Below, in pieces: positions 7,586-16,522 of a stretch of DNA of 38,242 bases. The stretch covers positions 1 to 38,242 of IMG/VR virus record IMGVR_UViG_3300021090_000065, one strand, 5' to 3'. How positions within the stretch are numbered: position 1 is the first letter of the stretch; each line of letters starts with the position of its first letter. Source of the DNA: a virus. The notes under the pieces were generated by a model that was not told where the DNA came from, searched no databases, and saw only the letters and a list, made by a program, of their open reading frames with translations. The position numbers and the translations under genes were made by a program.

Positions 7586-7615
7586 ACCGCCCATTTCTTG
7601 CATTTTTTGGGCGGT
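7586..7615. terminator. GC-rich hairpin after the lipoprotein gene
   Basis: ACCGCCC (7586-7592) and GGGCGGT (7609-7615) form a perfect 7-bp stem with a 16-base loop. On the + strand it is followed only by gttcaaaacttttc, so it is an imperfect intrinsic terminator or an RNA-processing or stability hairpin. It separates the accessory genes from the scaffold promoter at 7724. Confidence 0.4.
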
Positions 7616-7723
7616 GTTCAAAACTTTTCTAAGCTCTATGATCCCCACCTTTATTTGCAGACTGCTCAAAAAATAATTGGTTAAGTTTCTTGATCATTAT
7701 TCTTTGAATGTATTATTTACCTA

Positions 7724-7752
7724 TTGACATTACTTTTTATGTTAATTAAGAT
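7724..7752 (+). promoter_or_regulatory. Promoter for scaffold and coat genes
   Basis: A perfect TTGACA (7724-7729) is followed after 17 bases by TAAGAT (7747-7752). This is the best rightward sigma-70 promoter in the late region. It would give a separate strong transcript for scaffold, coat and downstream tail genes with a leader of roughly 100 bases. Confidence 0.55.
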
Positions 7753-7803
7753 AAGTAATAGTAATTGCATACGAGCGCTTCAGACTCGGGGAAACGCGAT
7801 TCC

Positions 7804-7852
7804 ATAAACGCGGGGCATACACGATAGCCAATAAACGTGGGGCGAAAAGCCA
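7804..7852 (+). promoter_or_regulatory. Tandem hairpin repeats in the scaffold leader
   Basis: Two imperfect direct repeats lie side by side: ATAAACGCGGGGC...GCCA (7804-7830) and ATAAACGTGGGGC...GCCA (7831-7852). In each, GGC can pair with GCC to make a small stem-loop. They sit just before GAGAG (7853-7857), the ribosome-binding site of the scaffold gene, and are far more GC-rich than their surroundings. A translational operator or RNA thermometer-like role is possible; P22 scaffold is known to control its own synthesis post-transcriptionally. Confidence 0.4.
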
Positions 7853-7861
7853 GAGAGTGAT

Positions 7862-8650
7862 ATGACAGTTGATACTCAGAATACGATTGAAAACACGACA
7901 TCTTCAGATGTGGCTGCTATTCCTGAGCCGGTAACGCAAAATGAAGCGAATCTCGTTCCTCAAGAAGAGGAATTGCCCCGTATTATTAAGGAAAGGTTGG
8001 GCAGGCAAGAGAAGAAGCATTTTAAAGAAATGCAAATGTTGCAAAGCCAAATTGGCGAACTGCAAAGCAGAATAATGCAACAAAGCATTCCTAATGCATA
8101 TTCCCCACCTGCGCCTAATACCTCCTATATGGGACAAGCGCCCGCAGGTTCAGTGAGAGAAGAAGTACAAGCTGCCATGCAAGATTTAATTAGGCAGCAG
8201 CAGCAACAAACTATACAACAAGCAGAAGAAAGAAATCAGCAATATATTCGTCAACAGAATATGCAGTTAGAGTCTGAACTTTCAGAAGCGAGTAACACTT
8301 ACGAAGATTTTGACGAGGTAGTTATAAAGGATGCAAGCTTGCCTATTACGCAAGAAATGAAACAAGCCGCCTTTTTATTTCCTCATTCAAATGCAGCAGA
8401 TGTTTTCTATCATTTAGCGAAAAATCGCGATGAAGCCAACCGTATATCACGTCTACATCCCAATGCTCAGGCGAGAGAAATGATTGTGCTATCGAATAAA
8501 ATTGCTGCTAAAAAATCTACGGTATCGAACGCGATTTCACCGATGCCTTCCTTAAAAACTAATCCAGCAAAAGCACCCAGTTCTCAAAAGCCTATGCATA
8601 CAAGATCGGTTTCTGAATTAAGAACCTATCTTAAAAGCGTAAAAATGTAA
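7862..8650 (+). CDS. Capsid scaffolding protein (P22 gp8-like)
   Basis: The 262-residue protein is acidic at the N-terminus, glutamine-rich and coiled-coil in the middle (about 50-145) and strongly basic at the C-terminus (KTNPAKAPSSQKPMHTRSVS and on), where P22 gp8 binds coat. It sits between portal and coat as in P22 (gp8 is 303 residues). Scaffold directs coat into procapsids and is released on DNA entry. GAGAG four bases before the ATG and the hairpin leader suggest controlled translation. The assignment is by context and composition because scaffolds diverge quickly. Confidence 0.8.
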   Translation: MTVDTQNTIENTTSSDVAAIPEPVTQNEANLVPQEEELPRIIKERLGRQEKKHFKEMQMLQSQIGELQSRIMQQSIPNAYSPPAPNTSYMGQAPAGSVREEVQAAMQDLIRQQQQQTIQQAEERNQQYIRQQNMQLESELSEASNTYEDFDEVVIKDASLPITQEMKQAAFLFPHSNAADVFYHLAKNRDEANRISRLHPNAQAREMIVLSNKIAAKKSTVSNAISPMPSLKTNPAKAPSSQKPMHTRSVSELRTYLKSVKM

Positions 8651-8687
8651 TAAACATTTGGTTATTTGAACAACTCGGAGCTTATTC

Positions 8688-9935
8688 ATGTCTTATCCTA
8701 CAAATACGTTTGAAACAACGTCACTTGTTTCTAATACGGCATTGGCTATGTTTGCCAATAACTGTCCTTATGTAATGACCTTATCGCGTGTCTATCAACC
8801 TGAATTTACTAATACGGGTTACAAGATTGGCGATACTATTCAAATGAGAAGGCAAAATCAGTTTGTGGTGGGTAATGGTCAAGCTATTGCTTCTATCAAT
8901 GCGGTAACAGAAGCGGTTGAAACACTCACTATTGCAAATCAGTTTAACGTTCCAATGAGTTATTCTCAGCAGGATTTAACGTTAAGAATGGATGATTTTA
9001 ATCGCATTATATTGCAGCCCGCTATTCAGGCTATTATTAGTCAAGCAGAAATTTCTGTTTCTAATGCAGCTGAAACGCAATTAAACTTTTTTACGGGTTC
9101 AACTTCTAATCCGATTAACTCATTTGCAACCATTGATAATGCAGGTGCTAAATTGTTAACAATGGGTGTTAATCTTTATTCAGATGCATATTTAAATATA
9201 TCGATCCCAGACGGAAGTGCTTTGAAAAATTCATTTGTGAATGGCGGTTCTTCTGTATTTACGCCTGTTTTCAATGAAGATATAGCACGAACCTCCAGCA
9301 TTGGACATATCAGCTATTTTGATGCGTTCCAATCGCAAAATCTTACAACGCATACGGCAGGTGTTGGCCCTGTTACGCATCCTACGGATACCCTAACAGT
9401 TAATGGAGCAGTTTCTTCAGGTAGTACGATTATTCTTCAAGGTGCTACTGCTTCTGTTACTAATTACTTTGTAGCCGGTGACTTGATTAGCATTGGAGGC
9501 GTACAAGCGTTGAATCCTATTAATCAACTTGCTATTCCAGGAAACATGCAGTTTGTAATCACAGCAGCCGCTAATTCCAGTGCGGGCGGTGCAGTTACTA
9601 TTACCGTCAGTCCTTCTATTATAACGACGGGTAATAGTCAGAACGTGACGAATGCCATTGCAGATGATGCTCCTGTTACCGTTCAAGGAAGCCATGTTTT
9701 AAATGTGGCCTATCCTATGCGCGGTGCTGATATTGCTTGTCCTCCTTTAGCTAAATTGGAAGTTCCTTACTTCTCAGTTGCTACCGATCCAGAGACAAGA
9801 TTGTCACTTTCCGTAGCACAATCTGCTGATATTTTGGCAGGCGTTAATATTATGCGTATCGATATGTTAATGGGTATTCAATGGCATCCTCAATACGCGT
9901 GTAAAGTTCTTTCACAAGCTAACCAAACACTCTAA
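8688..9935 (+). CDS. Major capsid (coat) protein, P22 gp5 family
   Basis: The 415-residue protein is close to P22 coat (430). It begins with a helical N-arm (FETTSLVSNTALAMFANN), then a P-loop/E-loop-like region with KIGDTIQMRRQNQFVV, and has a central beta-rich insertion (about 225-330) comparable with the P22 telokin-like I-domain. It ends AGVNIMRIDMLMGIQWHPQY, typical of the P22_CoatProtein family, whose members form HK97-fold T=7 shells. A TCGGAG ribosome-binding site precedes the ATG. Confidence 0.9.
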   Translation: MSYPTNTFETTSLVSNTALAMFANNCPYVMTLSRVYQPEFTNTGYKIGDTIQMRRQNQFVVGNGQAIASINAVTEAVETLTIANQFNVPMSYSQQDLTLRMDDFNRIILQPAIQAIISQAEISVSNAAETQLNFFTGSTSNPINSFATIDNAGAKLLTMGVNLYSDAYLNISIPDGSALKNSFVNGGSSVFTPVFNEDIARTSSIGHISYFDAFQSQNLTTHTAGVGPVTHPTDTLTVNGAVSSGSTIILQGATASVTNYFVAGDLISIGGVQALNPINQLAIPGNMQFVITAAANSSAGGAVTITVSPSIITTGNSQNVTNAIADDAPVTVQGSHVLNVAYPMRGADIACPPLAKLEVPYFSVATDPETRLSLSVAQSADILAGVNIMRIDMLMGIQWHPQYACKVLSQANQTL

Positions 9936-9937
9936 TT

Positions 9938-10294
9938 ATGCTTCATTGTGTTTGGGATAAGATGGGACAGCGTCAAATCGTTGTCCCCACTAGATTTAAA
10001 GAACTTCTTAATACGGGCAATTATTTTGATTGCCCCCAAAAAGCGAGAGATTATTATGATAAACAACCAATCCAGTGGTATAAACATAAAGTTTGTGACA
10101 CCCGCTTCTCTACAAATGACAGCGGAAACACCAACATTGGCATCCAAATTCAAGAAACTCGATGCAGCACAGACGAACGACGGGATGCATGCCCAGAGCC
10201 TGGGAGTCAAATTGTTCGGCGGCGCAGGCGACAACTTCCCCGTCAAGACACGCAGCGAGTAAGCGATGCCACAACTATCGAGAACTGCGAATGA
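9938..10294 (+). CDS. Small ORF A after coat; overlapping frames, uncertain
   Basis: The first part of this 118-codon frame looks like protein (Met9 onward: MGQRQIVVPTRFKELLNTGN), but after about residue 60 it becomes arginine- and cysteine-rich (RRRRRQLPRQDTQ), the usual look of a wrong frame. The protein-like sequence appears to continue in the +1 frame (see 10056-10262). Either A is a short gene overlapping B, or A and B are one gene joined by a frameshift near the run TGCCCCCAAAAAG at 10031-10043. GGGA lies 4 bases before Met9 (9962). No family recognised. Confidence 0.4.
   Translation: MLHCVWDKMGQRQIVVPTRFKELLNTGNYFDCPQKARDYYDKQPIQWYKHKVCDTRFSTNDSGNTNIGIQIQETRCSTDERRDACPEPGSQIVRRRRRQLPRQDTQRVSDATTIENCE
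10056..10262 (+). CDS. Small ORF B between coat and gp4 (head-completion slot)
   Basis: This 68-residue frame begins MINNQSSGINIKFVTPASLQ and ends in a glycine-rich stretch GVKLFGGAGDNFPVKTRSE. GAGAGA lies 4-5 bases before the ATG at 10056. The open frame continues upstream to 9948, but that part looks unlike protein. Its stop is 3 bases before the gp4 gene, with tight operon spacing. The 3' half is markedly more GC-rich than neighbouring genes. The role is unknown; the position suggests a small capsid-associated protein. Confidence 0.5.
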   Translation: MINNQSSGINIKFVTPASLQMTAETPTLASKFKKLDAAQTNDGMHAQSLGVKLFGGAGDNFPVKTRSE

Positions 10295-11000
10295 CTTGAT
10301 AGTTCAGGCATTTTATCGCCTGGGCGAATTTGCCGTAGGTGAAACCATACCGGGTGCAGACGCCAGTATTGCCCTAACGCAACTTAATCTTTTACTAGAT
10401 GATTTTAGTTCAAGTGGCGTCTATATTCCTTATGTAACCGAATTCACCTTTAATATGATACCAGGGCAAGCGTCCTATTCGGTTTCTGATATCATTTCAG
10501 CAGATATTACCAATCCTAGAATTGTTGATCTTTTAAATGTTAATTTAACATTAAATGATATAATCATATTTCCCATTCGTATTGTGAGTCGAACAACATT
10601 TTCTAATATGGTAAGGATAAATCAACCTCCCTTATCAACACGTCCTGGAATGGTATTTTTAGATGAACAGCCTTTCCAAAGTTTCTTAACTTTCTATCCT
10701 TCTCCCGACCAAGCTTATCCCATTAGTGTTAATGCGAAATGCATGATTAATGAAGTAAGTTATACCAGCAGCCTTCAATTTCTACCGCCTTATTTTTGGC
10801 TTTTTTTACAAATGGCGTTAGCGAGAGATTTGAAAAGTTTTTATCCATCTGGAAATTGGCCTGCAGAAGCAGAAGATAAATATCAAAAGGTATTTAGAAA
10901 TTTACGAAATGCAAACGAATTAGATTTAACCATTACCCCTTCTGCTATTTTAAATTCAAAGGGACCAATGTATTGGGCAAACATTTTTTCTTATCCTTAA
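10266..11000 (+). CDS. Head-completion / tail accessory factor gp4-like protein
   Basis: A 244-residue protein with the start LSRTANDLIVQAFYRLGEFAVGETIPGADASIALTQLNLLLDDFSS, given here only as its key features: an N-terminal helix pair with LNxLLDDF (about 45-51) followed by the GVYIPYVTEFTF strand. This is characteristic of P22 gp4 (P22 tail accessory factor family), which is 166 residues; the present protein has an extended C-terminal part. gp4 binds the portal ring after packaging and nucleates tail assembly, and in P22 has peptidoglycan hydrolase activity. It is followed 4 bases later by gp10, as in P22. Confidence 0.85.
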   Translation: MPQLSRTANDLIVQAFYRLGEFAVGETIPGADASIALTQLNLLLDDFSSSGVYIPYVTEFTFNMIPGQASYSVSDIISADITNPRIVDLLNVNLTLNDIIIFPIRIVSRTTFSNMVRINQPPLSTRPGMVFLDEQPFQSFLTFYPSPDQAYPISVNAKCMINEVSYTSSLQFLPPYFWLFLQMALARDLKSFYPSGNWPAEAEDKYQKVFRNLRNANELDLTITPSAILNSKGPMYWANIFSYP

Positions 11001-11004
11001 AAAT

Positions 11005-12495
11005 ATGCGTGAAGATTTCCCCATTACGGGTAATACGAATGAACAAAGAAAGATACAAATTGATAATGAACAGACTATTAATTTGTTTGAATTTGTGGAT
11101 GTAGATGCTAAAAAACCAACTATGTTGGTACCAACAGGAGGTTTAACACTTTTTGATGATCAAACGGAAACAGTAGGAGCTACTTTTGGAACACGAGGAA
11201 GTTTTATATGGGAAGTGGACGGAGCAGCTTATTTTGTAATGGGTGCTGAAATTTTTAGAATGGATGCTTCATTAACAGTAATTTCAATAGGAACCATTAA
11301 TACGGCTGTAGGATTGGTTAGAATTACTGCAAATAGTACGCAAGTTATATTTGTAGATGCGCAAAATGGTTGGATTTGGAACGGTGCTAATCTTGTTGAA
11401 ATTACGGATGTTGGATTTCCAAGTAATCCAATTGATGTGACATTTTTAGACGGATTTTTTGTTATTCCTGTTGGCGGAACGAATCAATGGCAAATATCAG
11501 ATTTGAACGACGGTATGAGTTGGGATGCAACCCAAGTAGCTTCCATTACTTCACATCCTGGAACGATTACGGGTGTTAGAACATTACATAGGCGATTGTT
11601 TATATTTTCCCAAAACTTCATTGAAGTTTGGGAAAATGCGGGTCAACCCATTTTTCCATTTTTAAGAAATAATGCTGCATTAATGGAATTTGGAACGGTA
11701 GCTACGGGATCCATTGAATCTTCTTTTGATATATTATTCTTTTTATCAAATAGCAAAGGAGGAATTGGGCCAATTATGATGGTAACAGGCGTACAGGCCA
11801 TACCCGTAAGTACGCAATCCGTTGATTTTAAGATATCGCAATACACTACCGTATCAGATGCGGTTGGTTTTACGATGATGAACGAAGGAATCATGTTTTA
11901 TAGACTAAATTTTACATCAGCAAATGAAACTTGGATCTATAATATTAGTATGAGTTCTGAACAAAAAAGACGTTGGCACAATGAAGAAATGTTAAATGGA
12001 AGTAGACATATTGCTCAAACTGGATTTAATTATAAAAATATTAATTATGTAGGCGCTTATAATGCACCTAAATTATTCCAAATGAGTTTTGCATTTACGA
12101 CTAATGACACGGAAAATATTAAACGTGTTAGACAAACACGAATATTTGCAAATCAGTCTTATAAAAGAATACGTGTTGACAGATTGGAACTGGATTTAAT
12201 ACAAGGATTTGCAATAGCTAATATTATTCTTAATAATTTTGGTGATCAAACAACAACGGATATTCAACCCGTTGTGTTTTTGAATATATCGAAAGACGGT
12301 GGAACCACTTTTCCTACAACACTTTCTGCTTTAATGGGAAAGATAGGACAATATGATTATAGGACTATTTTTAGAAAACTAGGAACGACACATAATGGAA
12401 AAGGGTGGGTATTTAGATTTGAATTTTACAATAACTTACCAAACGGCTTCTATATTTTAGGCGCTTCTTGGGATTATGAAGTGGAGCCTGAATAA
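11005..12495 (+). CDS. Packaged-DNA stabilisation protein gp10-like
   Basis: The 496-residue protein has the start INLFEFVDVDAKKPTMLVPT-like segment and the repeated beta-blade pattern (LFDDQ, IFRMDA, WIWNGANLVEIT, VIPVGGTNQWQISDLNDG) of the P22 gp10 family (472 residues). gp10 forms the hexameric tail hub that plugs the portal-gp4 channel and carries the needle and tailspikes. GTRGSFIWEVDGAAYFVMG and FSQNFIEVWENAG are the most typical segments. It overlaps the next gene as TAATG. Confidence 0.9.
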   Translation: MREDFPITGNTNEQRKIQIDNEQTINLFEFVDVDAKKPTMLVPTGGLTLFDDQTETVGATFGTRGSFIWEVDGAAYFVMGAEIFRMDASLTVISIGTINTAVGLVRITANSTQVIFVDAQNGWIWNGANLVEITDVGFPSNPIDVTFLDGFFVIPVGGTNQWQISDLNDGMSWDATQVASITSHPGTITGVRTLHRRLFIFSQNFIEVWENAGQPIFPFLRNNAALMEFGTVATGSIESSFDILFFLSNSKGGIGPIMMVTGVQAIPVSTQSVDFKISQYTTVSDAVGFTMMNEGIMFYRLNFTSANETWIYNISMSSEQKRRWHNEEMLNGSRHIAQTGFNYKNINYVGAYNAPKLFQMSFAFTTNDTENIKRVRQTRIFANQSYKRIRVDRLELDLIQGFAIANIILNNFGDQTTTDIQPVVFLNISKDGGTTFPTTLSALMGKIGQYDYRTIFRKLGTTHNGKGWVFRFEFYNNLPNGFYILGASWDYEVEPE

Positions 12496-12770
12496 TGAGT
12501 GGAATAACCCAAATATTTAGACCGCCTATTGATCAGCGTTTAATTGATACTAATGGAATGATGACAGATGCATGGCAATCTTGGTTTATTACTTTTTATC
12601 AATCATTAATAACAACGATACAAACTAATTTTATAAAATTGCCTTTAATTAATGCGACCCAATTAGCATCTATTATAAATCCCACGGACGGATTAATGGC
12701 ATTTAATACAACTACTTCTCAACCGATTATTTCAATTGGTGGGACTTTTAGAAATATTTTACATACGTGA
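12495..12770 (+). CDS. Small tail-associated protein
   Basis: A 91-residue protein starting IFRPPIDQRLIDTNGMMTDAW. Short proteins with PPIDxRLxDxxGxMTxxWxxW at their start are common in podovirus tail gene clusters. It occupies the place of the P22 tail needle gp26 but lacks the long trimeric coiled coil, so needle function is not supported. It probably contributes to the tail or to fibre attachment. Translation is coupled to gp10 (TAATG). Confidence 0.6.
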   Translation: MSGITQIFRPPIDQRLIDTNGMMTDAWQSWFITFYQSLITTIQTNFIKLPLINATQLASIINPTDGLMAFNTTTSQPIISIGGTFRNILHT

Positions 12771-12778
12771 GGTAATCT

Positions 12779-13456
12779 ATGTCTTTTTTAGGCGGTTTAT
12801 TCCATCCAGGACGTCCTTATGAAGATGCGTCTAAGGTATACAATCAATATTATCAACAAGGAATGGGAGAATTACAGCCCTATAATCAAATGGGACAGCA
12901 AGGAATGCAAAATTATTCCAATGCGTTGTCAGGAATGGCAAATCCTACGGCTTATATCAATAATATTATGAGTCAATATTCAATGTCGCCAGGTGCTCAA
13001 TTTGAAATGCAACAAGGCACACAAGCCGCACAAAATGCAGCAAGTGCTAGTGGAATGTTAGGATCGGGTGCTTATGGAAAAGGCATGGAAGAATTTGCTA
13101 CCGGTCTTACGTCGCAAGATATGCAACAATATTTGCAAAATGCATTAGGGGTACAAGGTCAATATTTGGGAGGCGAATCTAATTTAGGACAAATGGGATT
13201 AAATGCGGGAAGTCAAATGAATGCAGCCGCTCAGCAAGCCGCTCAACAACAATCGGCTTTAAAATATGGACAAGAACAAGCGCCGCTTAATGCATTTTAT
13301 AATCTGTTGGGAGCAGGTGCTGGTTTTGCGGGAAATTATATGACTGGAGGAATGAGTGGTGCTTTACAAGGAATGGGTAATTGGTTTGGCGGAAATAATG
13401 GACAAGGTGGACAAGGTGGTTATCAATCTAATTCTAATAATTGGCGTCCTTGGTAA
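12779..13456 (+). CDS. DNA ejection (pilot) protein, gp7-like
   Basis: The 225-residue protein is rich in Gly, Gln, Met and Ala (AAQNAASASGMLGSGAYGKG, NAAAQQAAQQQ), with a hydrophobic glycine-rich C-terminal segment (LLGAGAGFAGNYMTGGMSGA). That composition and the position after the tail hub match the P22 ejection protein gp7 (229 residues), which leaves the head before the DNA and forms part of a trans-envelope channel. TGAGG lies 5 bases before the ATG. Confidence 0.7.
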   Translation: MSFLGGLFHPGRPYEDASKVYNQYYQQGMGELQPYNQMGQQGMQNYSNALSGMANPTAYINNIMSQYSMSPGAQFEMQQGTQAAQNAASASGMLGSGAYGKGMEEFATGLTSQDMQQYLQNALGVQGQYLGGESNLGQMGLNAGSQMNAAAQQAAQQQSALKYGQEQAPLNAFYNLLGAGAGFAGNYMTGGMSGALQGMGNWFGGNNGQGGQGGYQSNSNNWRPW

Positions 13457-13471
13457 TAACGAGAATTTACT

Positions 13472-14974
13472 ATGTCTATTCCTTTACCTTCTTCCACTTC
13501 ACCTTTCCAATCCTTTATGCAAGGAATGGGATCTGTGCAAGGTTATCGGCAAAAACAGGAAGATTTGCAATTTTCACAATTGAAAAATCAATTATTTAAA
13601 TTACAAAATCAATATGCACCTGAAACTATACAGGCCGATCTTGAAAAAGAAAAATTGGGTAATATAAGTCAACAATTACAGAATCAATATTATGCTCCTC
13701 TTGCACAAAGCCAAATGGCAAGTGCTGCTTCCGCCAGAGCACTTCAAGGAACTGAAGCAGCTAAAAATAGATTTATGGTGCAAAATCCGTTGTTTATGAC
13801 GTCGGGAGTGGGAAATCAATTAGGTGCAATGGCTTATATTGGTACGCATCCTGAATTAGCTAATATATTGTTTCCAGGATCGACACAGCAGCAACCTACA
13901 CAAGACGTACCGCAATTTCAACAACCTTCTCCTATACCCATTGAAAATAATTTATTATCTTCGCAACCTCAAACGCAAGGTATGGGCGGATTACCTTCGG
14001 GTGCAAGTCAAGGATTAGAAAGATTACCGCCACCCGTTTCTACGATCCCGACTAATGCATTACAAACATCAGGAACAGATGATATACCAAAAATGAGTAA
14101 TAATCCTTGGGTAAATTCATTATTACAACAACCCATACTACAAGCGCAAGCGCAAAAATCGCGTTCAAATTATTATGATGCTATGGTTAGGACGCTTCCT
14201 TGGAGAGGTACTCCTATTGATCAAAGAAATGCTCAAGTAGCTGCTGCTGCGGGGGCAGGCGTTGATCCCAGTGTCTCTGTACCCTATTTCCAGAATGGAG
14301 GAAAATTAAGGGATTTGTATACGTCACGCGGTTATGATCCTAATAATCCACCTCAATTACTCTATGGCGCTACGACAAAATCTATTTCAGCTATACAAAC
14401 CAGAAATCAAGCGGATGCAGAAATGAAACTTCTTGGAGATCGACAAGCAAAAGGTCTTGCACCTTATGCACAGAGATTTATGGGATATTCTCTTCCGCAA
14501 ATAACGGATGCAATAAAAGGGGATAATCCGCAAAGGCAAATAGATTTTATTGCATCAAAAATGGAAATTCCAGTAATAAACATGATACGGCAAAGACAGT
14601 CTGGCTCAGCGGTAACGGCAACAGAAGTGGAAGGAATGAAAAAAGAACAAGAAGCACAATTTAAAATATTGGGTCTTACTTTAACACCCGAAGTTTATGC
14701 GGGCGCTTTGAAAAGATTTAATCAGGATTTAACCGATGCAGCAGAAGCAGCAAATAAGAGTTTACGTGCACAATTAACGCCAGAAGAATTAGTAGCAGAT
14801 AAATTGGCATCACAACAAGGAAGAAAACAACCAGGAATGCAACCAGAACTACAAAGTTTTAATGTCGAAAATATGGTTTCTATTACAACGCCTGACGGAC
14901 AAGTCGGCACTATATCTCAATCTAACTTAGCGGAATTTCAGAAAAAATTTCCTGGAACCAAGGTAAACCAATGA
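13472..14974 (+). CDS. DNA ejection (internal virion) protein, gp20-like
   Basis: The 500-residue protein is Gln/Asn-rich with long helices (about 15-90: QLKNQLFKLQNQYAPETIQ), a Pro/Gln linker (about 130-205) and a helical C-terminal half. P22 gp20 (471 residues) is likewise a helical Gln-rich ejection protein between gp7 and gp16. It overlaps the next gene by four bases (ATGA at 14971). The assignment rests on order and composition; these proteins are poorly conserved. Confidence 0.65.
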   Translation: MSIPLPSSTSPFQSFMQGMGSVQGYRQKQEDLQFSQLKNQLFKLQNQYAPETIQADLEKEKLGNISQQLQNQYYAPLAQSQMASAASARALQGTEAAKNRFMVQNPLFMTSGVGNQLGAMAYIGTHPELANILFPGSTQQQPTQDVPQFQQPSPIPIENNLLSSQPQTQGMGGLPSGASQGLERLPPPVSTIPTNALQTSGTDDIPKMSNNPWVNSLLQQPILQAQAQKSRSNYYDAMVRTLPWRGTPIDQRNAQVAAAAGAGVDPSVSVPYFQNGGKLRDLYTSRGYDPNNPPQLLYGATTKSISAIQTRNQADAEMKLLGDRQAKGLAPYAQRFMGYSLPQITDAIKGDNPQRQIDFIASKMEIPVINMIRQRQSGSAVTATEVEGMKKEQEAQFKILGLTLTPEVYAGALKRFNQDLTDAAEAANKSLRAQLTPEELVADKLASQQGRKQPGMQPELQSFNVENMVSITTPDGQVGTISQSNLAEFQKKFPGTKVNQ

Positions 14975-16512
14975 GTGCAGTAGATTATCAAAAATATGGT
15001 TTCCAGGCACAAGAAAATGCTGCGTTACCACGTTCCGTAGGGACAGATTATCAAAAATACGGTTTCCAGCCGAAAAACCAGCAAGTATCCTCTTCTCAGT
15101 ATGGTCAACCTATTTTTGGAAGTAAAGCATTAGGAGAGTCTGTACAAAATATAAATACTATCATGGGCGGACTAGTACATGGCCCATTAGAAGTAGCATC
15201 TAACATTATTAATGCTCCTCAAGATGTAGCAAGAAGTTTAGGAATGAATGTGGGGAAACCATGGACACAAGCACCTATACCTGCTTTTGCAGATCCTAAT
15301 AGTCTCAGTTTTAAAGTGCCCAGTTTTGTTTCGCAAGTATTAACACCTTTAGGTTCAGCTAATTTAGCGGTTAAAGGATTGGGAGCCAGAACAGCTGTTT
15401 CAGGCTTAATGGGATTTTTAGGAACAGGAGGAGATGTATCATCAAGATTAATGGGAGGTGCTTTAAGTGCCGCATTACCTTTAGGAATAGAAGGAATAAA
15501 ATCAGGTAAAAAAATAGCTAATTACCTTACAGGTAATAATATACAGAACGCCGCCGATAATATTTATAATACTATCGCAAAGGGCAAAACTCATGCAGGA
15601 ATGAATACTGAAAATATACAAAATATAAAATCCAATTACAATGCATTGCATGCTGAATATCAAAACGCATTCGGAAATTTAGAAAATACTGCTATTGAAC
15701 GGGGATATGCAACAAGTGGTAATCCTAGTAAGCAAATATTAACGGGAGCCCTACCTGAAAAATTTATTAATGTTTCACGTGGAACATCCGATATATTAGA
15801 TGAAGCTTCTAAAAAACACTCTGTCATAAAACGTACATTAAAAGATTTTAACAATTCTCCTACTTTTTCCAATGCAAAAAATCTGCAATCCCAATTGGGA
15901 GTACTTTCTAATGATTTCTATACTAAAACCACAGGACTTAAATCGGTCAATAGAGAAACGGGTGAACTTTTAAGAAATGCAAAAGAAAGTGTTTTAAATG
16001 ATATTGGAAATACCATGTTACAAAAAGGAGACCAGGATCTGTTCCAAAATTTCAAAACCTTACGGACTAATTATGGTACTAAATTAGCTCCTTATACAGA
16101 TATTCCTGGTATAAGAAATATTATTAATAATAAAGCATATCCTGATAATGTTATAAAAGTATTAGATGAAGAAGGATACAAAAACGCGGGTGATGTGGTA
16201 AGAGGAGATTTGCTAAAAAATCCCATTCAAAGACAGACAGTTATTGCCCAAGCGTTACGACCTGGAGCTACAAAAAGAGGAAATATTTGGAAAACTAAAC
16301 CTGAAAAATTTCTTGATACTTTCAATAAGTTACCCACTAATATACATCAATTTATTGATCCAAAACTTCATGAAAATATAAATGCTCTTTCTCAGATGTC
16401 AGAACATTTTAATATTTTAAAAAGAAGATTGAAAATAGGAGCCTTAGCCACAGGCGCAATAGCAGCAACGCGTATGGGAAAAAGTGAAATTAATCAATTT
16501 ATTAATGAATAA
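14971..16512 (+). CDS. DNA ejection (internal virion) protein, gp16-like
   Basis: The 513-residue protein begins with two copies of DYQKYGFQ (5-12 and 26-33), followed by an amphipathic or hydrophobic Gly/Ala/Leu-rich region (about 55-175) that could insert in membranes, then a helical domain and a short C-terminal hydrophobic segment (KIGALATGAIAATRMG). It is third in the ejection set, the slot of P22 gp16 (609 residues), needed for DNA entry through the inner membrane. No catalytic motif is seen. Confidence 0.65.
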   Translation: MSAVDYQKYGFQAQENAALPRSVGTDYQKYGFQPKNQQVSSSQYGQPIFGSKALGESVQNINTIMGGLVHGPLEVASNIINAPQDVARSLGMNVGKPWTQAPIPAFADPNSLSFKVPSFVSQVLTPLGSANLAVKGLGARTAVSGLMGFLGTGGDVSSRLMGGALSAALPLGIEGIKSGKKIANYLTGNNIQNAADNIYNTIAKGKTHAGMNTENIQNIKSNYNALHAEYQNAFGNLENTAIERGYATSGNPSKQILTGALPEKFINVSRGTSDILDEASKKHSVIKRTLKDFNNSPTFSNAKNLQSQLGVLSNDFYTKTTGLKSVNRETGELLRNAKESVLNDIGNTMLQKGDQDLFQNFKTLRTNYGTKLAPYTDIPGIRNIINNKAYPDNVIKVLDEEGYKNAGDVVRGDLLKNPIQRQTVIAQALRPGATKRGNIWKTKPEKFLDTFNKLPTNIHQFIDPKLHENINALSQMSEHFNILKRRLKIGALATGAIAATRMGKSEINQFINE

Positions 16513-16522
16513 GGTATTTTAA

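Noticed and set aside
7485-7676. A 63-codon + ORF after the lipoprotein start
   Set aside because: It overlaps the lipoprotein in another frame and spans the GC hairpin; no ribosome-binding site and unnatural composition.
7753-7861. GC-rich leader considered as a tRNA or known riboswitch
   Set aside because: No cloverleaf can be drawn, and the twin hairpins do not match a riboswitch consensus I recognise.
9932-10246. A 104-codon minus-strand ORF after coat
   Set aside because: It opposes a uniformly rightward operon, has no ribosome-binding site and overlaps better + frames.
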